DNA of 9,280 bases, taken from Ornithinimicrobium sp. (GTDB lineage: Bacteria > Actinomycetota > Actinomycetes > Actinomycetales > Dermatophilaceae). Shown here in pieces: positions 6,615 through 9,280 of this stretch. Numbering within the stretch: position 1 is the first letter of the stretch; each line of letters starts with the position of its first letter. The position numbers and the translations under genes are program-made. Below the pieces are notes generated by a model that was not told the origin of the DNA, did no database searches, and saw only the letters and a program-made list of their open reading frames with translations. The stretch is from NCBI GenBank assembly GCA_030145965.1, contig JASKZT010000145.1, positions 1 through 9,280 of the forward strand, in the 5' to 3' direction.

Positions 6615-6660
6615 CACCCACCTTCTCGGGGGAGAAGCACCCACCTTCTCGGGGGAGAAG
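6615..6660 (+). repeat. Tandem 23-bp perfect duplication with competing hairpins before the cytidylyltransferase gene
   Basis: Two identical 23-bp units abut (6615-6637 and 6638-6660), each holding CTTCTC-GGGG-GAGAAG. The four arms are CTTCTC 6622-6627, GAGAAG 6632-6637, CTTCTC 6645-6650 and GAGAAG 6655-6660. They can pair as 1:2 plus 3:4 (four-base loops), or as 2:3 (seven-base loop). The second hairpin ends two bases before the SD GGGGAGGA (6663-6670) of the next gene. This resembles an attenuator or translation-control arrangement, but a recent tandem duplication of a simple hairpin explains it equally well. Confidence 0.75.
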
Positions 6661-6676
6661 CAGGGGAGGAACGTCC

Positions 6677-7138
6677 ATGGAGGAACGCGCACCGGACGTC
6701 GGTCCCGGAGCCACGCCGAGGCCCGTCGTCGGGTACGTCCCAGGTGTCTTCGACATGTTCCACGTCGGCCACCTGAACATCTTCCGTCAGGCGCGGGAGC
6801 ACTGCGACGAGCTGGTCGCGGGGGTGGTGTCCGACGAGCACGCGGCGGCCGTGAAGGGTCGGCCCCCCGTCATCCCGCTGCACGAGCGGCTGGAGATCGT
6901 CCGTCACTGCGTGCTCGTCGACCGTGCGGTCCCCGAGCTGGCGAGCAAGGTGGACATGTGGGACCAGCTGCGCTTCCACGTCATCTTCAAGGGGGACGAC
7001 TGGCGCGGGACGGCCAAGGGCGAGGCGCTGGAGGAGGCCTTCCGGCCGCTCGGCGTCCGGGTCGCCTACTTCCCCTACACCGTCCACACCTCGAGCACCA
7101 TCCTGCGTGACGCGCTGGACCGGCTCAGGGCGTCCTGA
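6677..7138 (+). CDS. TagD-like cytidylyltransferase (adenylyltransferase/cytidyltransferase family)
   Basis: 153 residues from ATG 6677, with SD GGGGAGGA six bases upstream. The fold joins CTP to an alcohol phosphate, giving a CDP-alcohol and pyrophosphate; TagD makes CDP-glycerol for teichoic acid. Visible elements are GYVPGVFDMFHVGH with the nucleotide-binding HxGH at 29-32, IFRQAREHCDELVAGVVSDE, the substrate loop KGRPPVIPLHERLEIV (60-75), VDRAVPE (81-87) and FKGDDWRGT (104-112). The C-terminal nucleotide motif, RTxGISTT in TagD, reads YTVHTSST (134-141), so its Arg, Gly and Ile differ. The N-terminus is about 16 residues longer than in TagD. Substrate may be glycerol-3-phosphate or another alcohol phosphate; sequence alone does not decide. 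It is a soluble cytoplasmic enzyme that would feed CDP-alcohol to a transferase, possibly one of the CDP-alcohol family encoded at the left edge. Confidence 0.88.
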   Translation: MEERAPDVGPGATPRPVVGYVPGVFDMFHVGHLNIFRQAREHCDELVAGVVSDEHAAAVKGRPPVIPLHERLEIVRHCVLVDRAVPELASKVDMWDQLRFHVIFKGDDWRGTAKGEALEEAFRPLGVRVAYFPYTVHTSSTILRDALDRLRAS

Positions 7139-7143
7139 GCCGG
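7120..7143. terminator. 10-bp perfect stem over the cytidylyltransferase stop codon, probable bidirectional terminator
   Basis: CCGGCTCAGG (7120-7129), loop GCGT (7130-7133) and CCTGAGCCGG (7134-7143) form a perfect ten-pair hairpin. Its 3' arm contains the TGA stop (7136-7138). It lies between two convergent genes, where a terminator is expected; the GH16 gene stops only 36 bases away at 7175. There is no T-run on either strand, so it would be of the U-tract-poor kind proposed for high-GC actinobacteria. The rest of this gap holds nothing else that I recognise. Confidence 0.6.
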
Positions 7144-7174
7144 CCCAGCGGGGGTGCGTCCTGGACCAGGGGGA

Positions 7175-8692
7175 TCAGGGAAGTTCCCAGGCGCGGACGT
7201 AGTCGATCTCCATGACCTTGCCGTCGCCGTAGGCGGCCGCGTCCTTGGCGTCGACGTAGCCGTGCCACGAGCCACCGGCCTGCAGGTCCATCCGCAGGTA
7301 GATGTCACCCGGGTGGGACCTGTCCAGCCAGGGGTGGTCGGCGTAGCGGGCGGTGTACACCTTCACGCCGTCACGGTAGAAGTCCATGCGGGGGTTGGAG
7401 TCGGTGCCGGGCGGGAACCACTCCATGGCGAACGTGTGCCACCTCCCGTCGAAGGCGTCGACGGCCAGCTCCTTCTTCTCGATCTTGACGGTGCCGGCCT
7501 CGTGGTTGGTCGACTCGTGCAGGGTGTACGAGGGCGCGCCGTGCGGGTGCCTGGCACCCTGCAGGTGCGGCCCGGCGATCGACTCGAAGAAGTCGACCTC
7601 GCCGGAGGCTCCGACGGCCCGCGACCACCAGCCGGGCCAGATCTTGGGGGCCGCGCCCTCGGGCCAGTCCATGCGCATGCGGGCCTCGAAGCGCCCACCG
7701 CGCTGGGACCACTTGTTCTGGGTCCACAGCGAGGCCGTGCTCACGTACCGGGTGCGCCCGGCGGTCGTGATGGGCGTGGGCAGCTTCTTCGAGATCAGCC
7801 GGAGGTGACCGTTGGCGACCTCGACGTTCTCGCTCAGGAGGTAGCCGGAGTCGTTGCCGAGCCCGAAGCCGGAGCGGACCTGCCAGACGGCGGGGTCCAG
7901 TGTCGAGCCCTCGAACTCCTGCGCCAGGGAGGGCTCGCCCCAGTAGGGCAGGACGCCGGGCTTGGCAGCGCCCGAGGAGCGCAGGACGGCGGACACGGCG
8001 ATCGAGCGCTGGCGGGCGGAGGTGGAGACCGACCCCGTGACGGCCGAGGGCGAGGCCACGACGCGGTCGACGACGCCGATGCTCTCGAACTCCTTGGGGT
8101 CGGCGCCCACGCCGGTCGAGCGGTCGTGGCGCTCGGTCCAGCCGGAGCCGGGAGCGGACGAGAGCTGGACCCCGTCCGTGACGACGGCGCCGACGACGCG
8201 GTCCTGGGTGCCCGAGGTCGAGACCTTCGGAAGGGCGTGCGACGAGCCCGTCGGGCTGATGGTGATCGCCGACGGGCCGATGCCGGCGGACCCACGGTAG
8301 GCCAGCCGGGCGACCTGCCACTGACGGTTGCCGGACTTGGTGAAGGTGGTGGCTCCCGTGGCCGTCGTCGAGGAGAAGACGTAGGCACGGAAGGTGTCAC
8401 CGGAGGTCACGGTCGAGGACTTCACGAGCGTCCAGCCGCTGGGCGTGCTGACCGTCTCCGAGCCCGTGGAGACCGCGACCACGGCGAGCTGGACGTCACC
8501 GGCCGCCACGCCCTGGGGGGCGGGAACGGACAGGGACCGGGAGGAGTTGGCGGCCGACGTCTTCCCGACGAAGGACGCGGCCGTGGCGGCCTCGGCGGCG
8601 GGCGGAGAGGTGGACAGCATCGCCAGCGCGGTCAGCAGGACGGCCACCAGGGCGGCCAGGAGGCGCGACGAACGACCTACGCGAAGAGTCAT
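7175..8692 (-). CDS. Secreted GH16 family glycoside hydrolase with N-terminal accessory beta-domain
   Basis: 505 residues from ATG 8692, chosen because a signal peptide begins exactly there: MTLRVGRSSR, hydrophobic LLAALVAVLLTALAML, cleavage near AEA (33-35). ATG 8758 is in frame but would put 22 unrelated residues in front. Residues about 36-245 form a Ser/Thr-rich beta-domain with the LSVPAPQGVAAGDVQLAVVAV and STPSGWTLV pattern seen in actinobacterial exported proteins; its role is unknown, perhaps binding. GH16 spans about 248-505 and holds the active-site motif E365-V-D367-F-F-E370, in which the first Glu is the nucleophile and the last the acid/base. WTQNKWSQRGGRFEARMRM, WHTFAMEWFPPG and the closing VMEIDYVRAWEL are also typical. 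GH16 enzymes cut beta-1,3/1,4-glucans, galactans and related polymers; the substrate here is not deducible. No SD is evident, and the mature part has no cysteine. Confidence 0.9.
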   Translation of the reverse strand: MTLRVGRSSRLLAALVAVLLTALAMLSTSPPAAEAATAASFVGKTSAANSSRSLSVPAPQGVAAGDVQLAVVAVSTGSETVSTPSGWTLVKSSTVTSGDTFRAYVFSSTTATGATTFTKSGNRQWQVARLAYRGSAGIGPSAITISPTGSSHALPKVSTSGTQDRVVGAVVTDGVQLSSAPGSGWTERHDRSTGVGADPKEFESIGVVDRVVASPSAVTGSVSTSARQRSIAVSAVLRSSGAAKPGVLPYWGEPSLAQEFEGSTLDPAVWQVRSGFGLGNDSGYLLSENVEVANGHLRLISKKLPTPITTAGRTRYVSTASLWTQNKWSQRGGRFEARMRMDWPEGAAPKIWPGWWSRAVGASGEVDFFESIAGPHLQGARHPHGAPSYTLHESTNHEAGTVKIEKKELAVDAFDGRWHTFAMEWFPPGTDSNPRMDFYRDGVKVYTARYADHPWLDRSHPGDIYLRMDLQAGGSWHGYVDAKDAAAYGDGKVMEIDYVRAWELP

Positions 8693-8930
8693 GGGACAGA
8701 GATTCCGTTCAGGGGGCGGGGACGAGCAGCCGCACCGTAGCAGAGCGGTGGCGGGCATGCGGAACTGCGCTCGTCAGAGGCTTCCGCACTCTGCGACCGT
8801 GCTGAGACCCCGCATCCTCGCGAGGGTGTGGTCCCGTTCTTCCCTGTCTCCGACGATCCTACACCCTCCACCGTGCGGCCCACGCCCCCCACCTGCGCAA
8901 AGACGCCGAACACCCACGGTGGGCCGGCTC
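8693..8930. promoter_or_regulatory. Gene-free upstream region of the GH16 gene with two dyads
   Basis: No gene is supported in this 238-bp gap. Inverted arms TGCGGAA (8758-8764) and TTCCGCA (8782-8788) lie 17 bases apart. A perfect palindrome CCTCGCGAGG (8816-8825) extends with mostly paired flanks to 8813-8828. A minus-strand -10-like TACGGT lies at 8739-8734. The nearer dyad arm sits about where its -35 would be, so a repressor or activator site is conceivable. Promoter and operator are weak calls. This region also separates the GH16 gene from the PBP gene, so it probably has its own transcription start. Confidence 0.3.
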
Positions 8931-8938
8931 TCAGCCGG
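8924..8938 (-). terminator. Short GC hairpin at the PBP stop codon, possible terminator
   Basis: CCGGCT (8924-8929), loop CTC and AGCCGG (8933-8938) form a six-pair stem. The minus-strand TGA stop of the PBP gene (8933-8931) lies in the loop and first stem base. No T-run follows on the minus strand. A second near-palindrome, CCCAC-G-GTGGG (8913-8923), lies directly downstream. Weak candidate. Confidence 0.35.
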
Positions 8939-9280
8939 TCTCGCCCGCCCTCGTGAGGAAGTCGTCCATGAGCGGCCCGGCCGTGGTCGACCCGAACTCC
9001 CCCTCCTCGACGAAGATCGAGACCGCGAGGTCGCCCTGGACCGCGACCATCCACACATGGGTCTGCGGCGGGTCCTCCGCGCCGAACTCGGCCGTGCCGC
9101 TCTTGGCGAGCACGGGCTCGCCGGGGTTGTCCTCGAGCATCGAGGCGCTGCCCTCGGTGACGACGGCCCGCATGAGGGCGCGCAGCCCCTGCGCCTCCTC
9201 CTCGCTCAGCCCACCCTCGGGCTCGGGCACCTCCTGGTCGAGGACGACGCGCGGCACGACGGGGTGCCCCTCGGCGACCG
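8931..9280 (-). CDS. Penicillin-binding transpeptidase, C-terminal end (partial)
   Basis: The gene enters from the right edge; its start lies outside. About 115 residues are visible, beginning VAEGHPVVPRVVLDQE. They match the last part of a class B PBP transpeptidase domain: a pre-motif helix region (LSEEEAQGLRALMRAVVTEGSASMLED), then VLAKSGTAEFG with the third active-site motif as KSG (9096-9104) instead of the commoner KTG, then THVWMVAVQGDLAVSIFVEEG and a final helix PLMDDFL. The enzyme would cross-link peptidoglycan outside the membrane; the catalytic SxxK and SxN motifs lie beyond the window. Ser for Thr in the KTG box is a known tolerated variant. Which PBP subgroup it is cannot be told from this fragment. 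It is encoded in the same direction as the GH16 gene, 238 bp away. Confidence 0.87.
   Translation of the reverse strand, partial: VAEGHPVVPRVVLDQEVPEPEGGLSEEEAQGLRALMRAVVTEGSASMLEDNPGEPVLAKSGTAEFGAEDPPQTHVWMVAVQGDLAVSIFVEEGEFGSTTAGPLMDDFLTRAGETG

Noticed and set aside
6615..6660. CRISPR-like or insertion-end reading of the 23-bp repeat
   Set aside because: There are only two abutting copies with no spacer, no cas or transposase gene nearby, and no target-site duplication.
7154..8740. 528-residue plus-strand frame opposite the GH16 gene
   Set aside because: It is Gly/Arg/Val/Asp-rich shadow sequence; the minus strand has a signal peptide and a complete GH16 active site.
8693..8758. ATG 8758 as the GH16 start
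   Set aside because: It would place 22 non-signal residues, including Pro and Cys, before a complete signal peptide that begins at ATG 8692.

Overview
The window is very GC-rich DNA with strong third-position G/C bias, short intergenic gaps and SD-type ribosome sites. Together with the protein families seen, this points to a high-GC Gram-positive actinobacterium. Micrococcales (for example an Intrasporangiaceae-like genus) is my guess from protein style and is not proven. Eight genes are supported, two of them cut by the window edges. I see no rRNA, tRNA, CRISPR array, transposase or phage gene.

Layout. At the left edge, on the minus strand, is the N-terminal part of a CDP-alcohol phosphatidyltransferase-family membrane protein (1-392) whose signature motif is visibly broken. 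It diverges across 66 bp from a plus-strand pair: a membrane-anchored protein with a Pro/Ala/Thr stalk and a probable NTF2-like outer domain (459-1370), then a 14-segment MOP/Wzx-type flippase (1374-2912). Convergent with these, and overlapping the flippase by 29 bp, is a WecG/TagA/CpsF-type glycosyltransferase (minus strand, ending at 2884). It diverges in turn from a 954-residue secreted protein (3745-6609) made of a bacterial fibrinogen-like domain, a probable seven-bladed propeller, an FN3 domain and a C-terminal beta-sandwich. A TagD-like cytidylyltransferase follows (6677-7138). On the right, on the minus strand, are a secreted GH16 glycoside hydrolase (7175-8692) and the C-terminal end of a penicillin-binding transpeptidase (8931-9280).

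How they may work together. TagA-type transferase, TagD-type nucleotidyltransferase, CDP-alcohol transferase-family protein and lipid-linked-glycan flippase are the parts expected of a teichoic-acid-like cell-wall glycopolymer pathway. The fibrinogen-like protein (a fold known elsewhere to bind acetylated sugars), the GH16 enzyme and the PBP would act outside the membrane, on or around such a polymer and peptidoglycan. This link is inferred from co-location.

The most interesting non-coding signals are: a four-unit, 11-bp-phased CTTTACC array resembling PhoB/PhoP boxes between the glycosyltransferase and the fibrinogen-like gene (3612-3655); a 17-bp stem in the signal-peptide-coding part of that gene (3819-3857); a tandem 23-bp duplication able to form mutually exclusive hairpins just before the ribosome site of the cytidylyltransferase gene (6615-6660); and a 10-bp perfect stem spanning that gene's stop codon (7120-7143).
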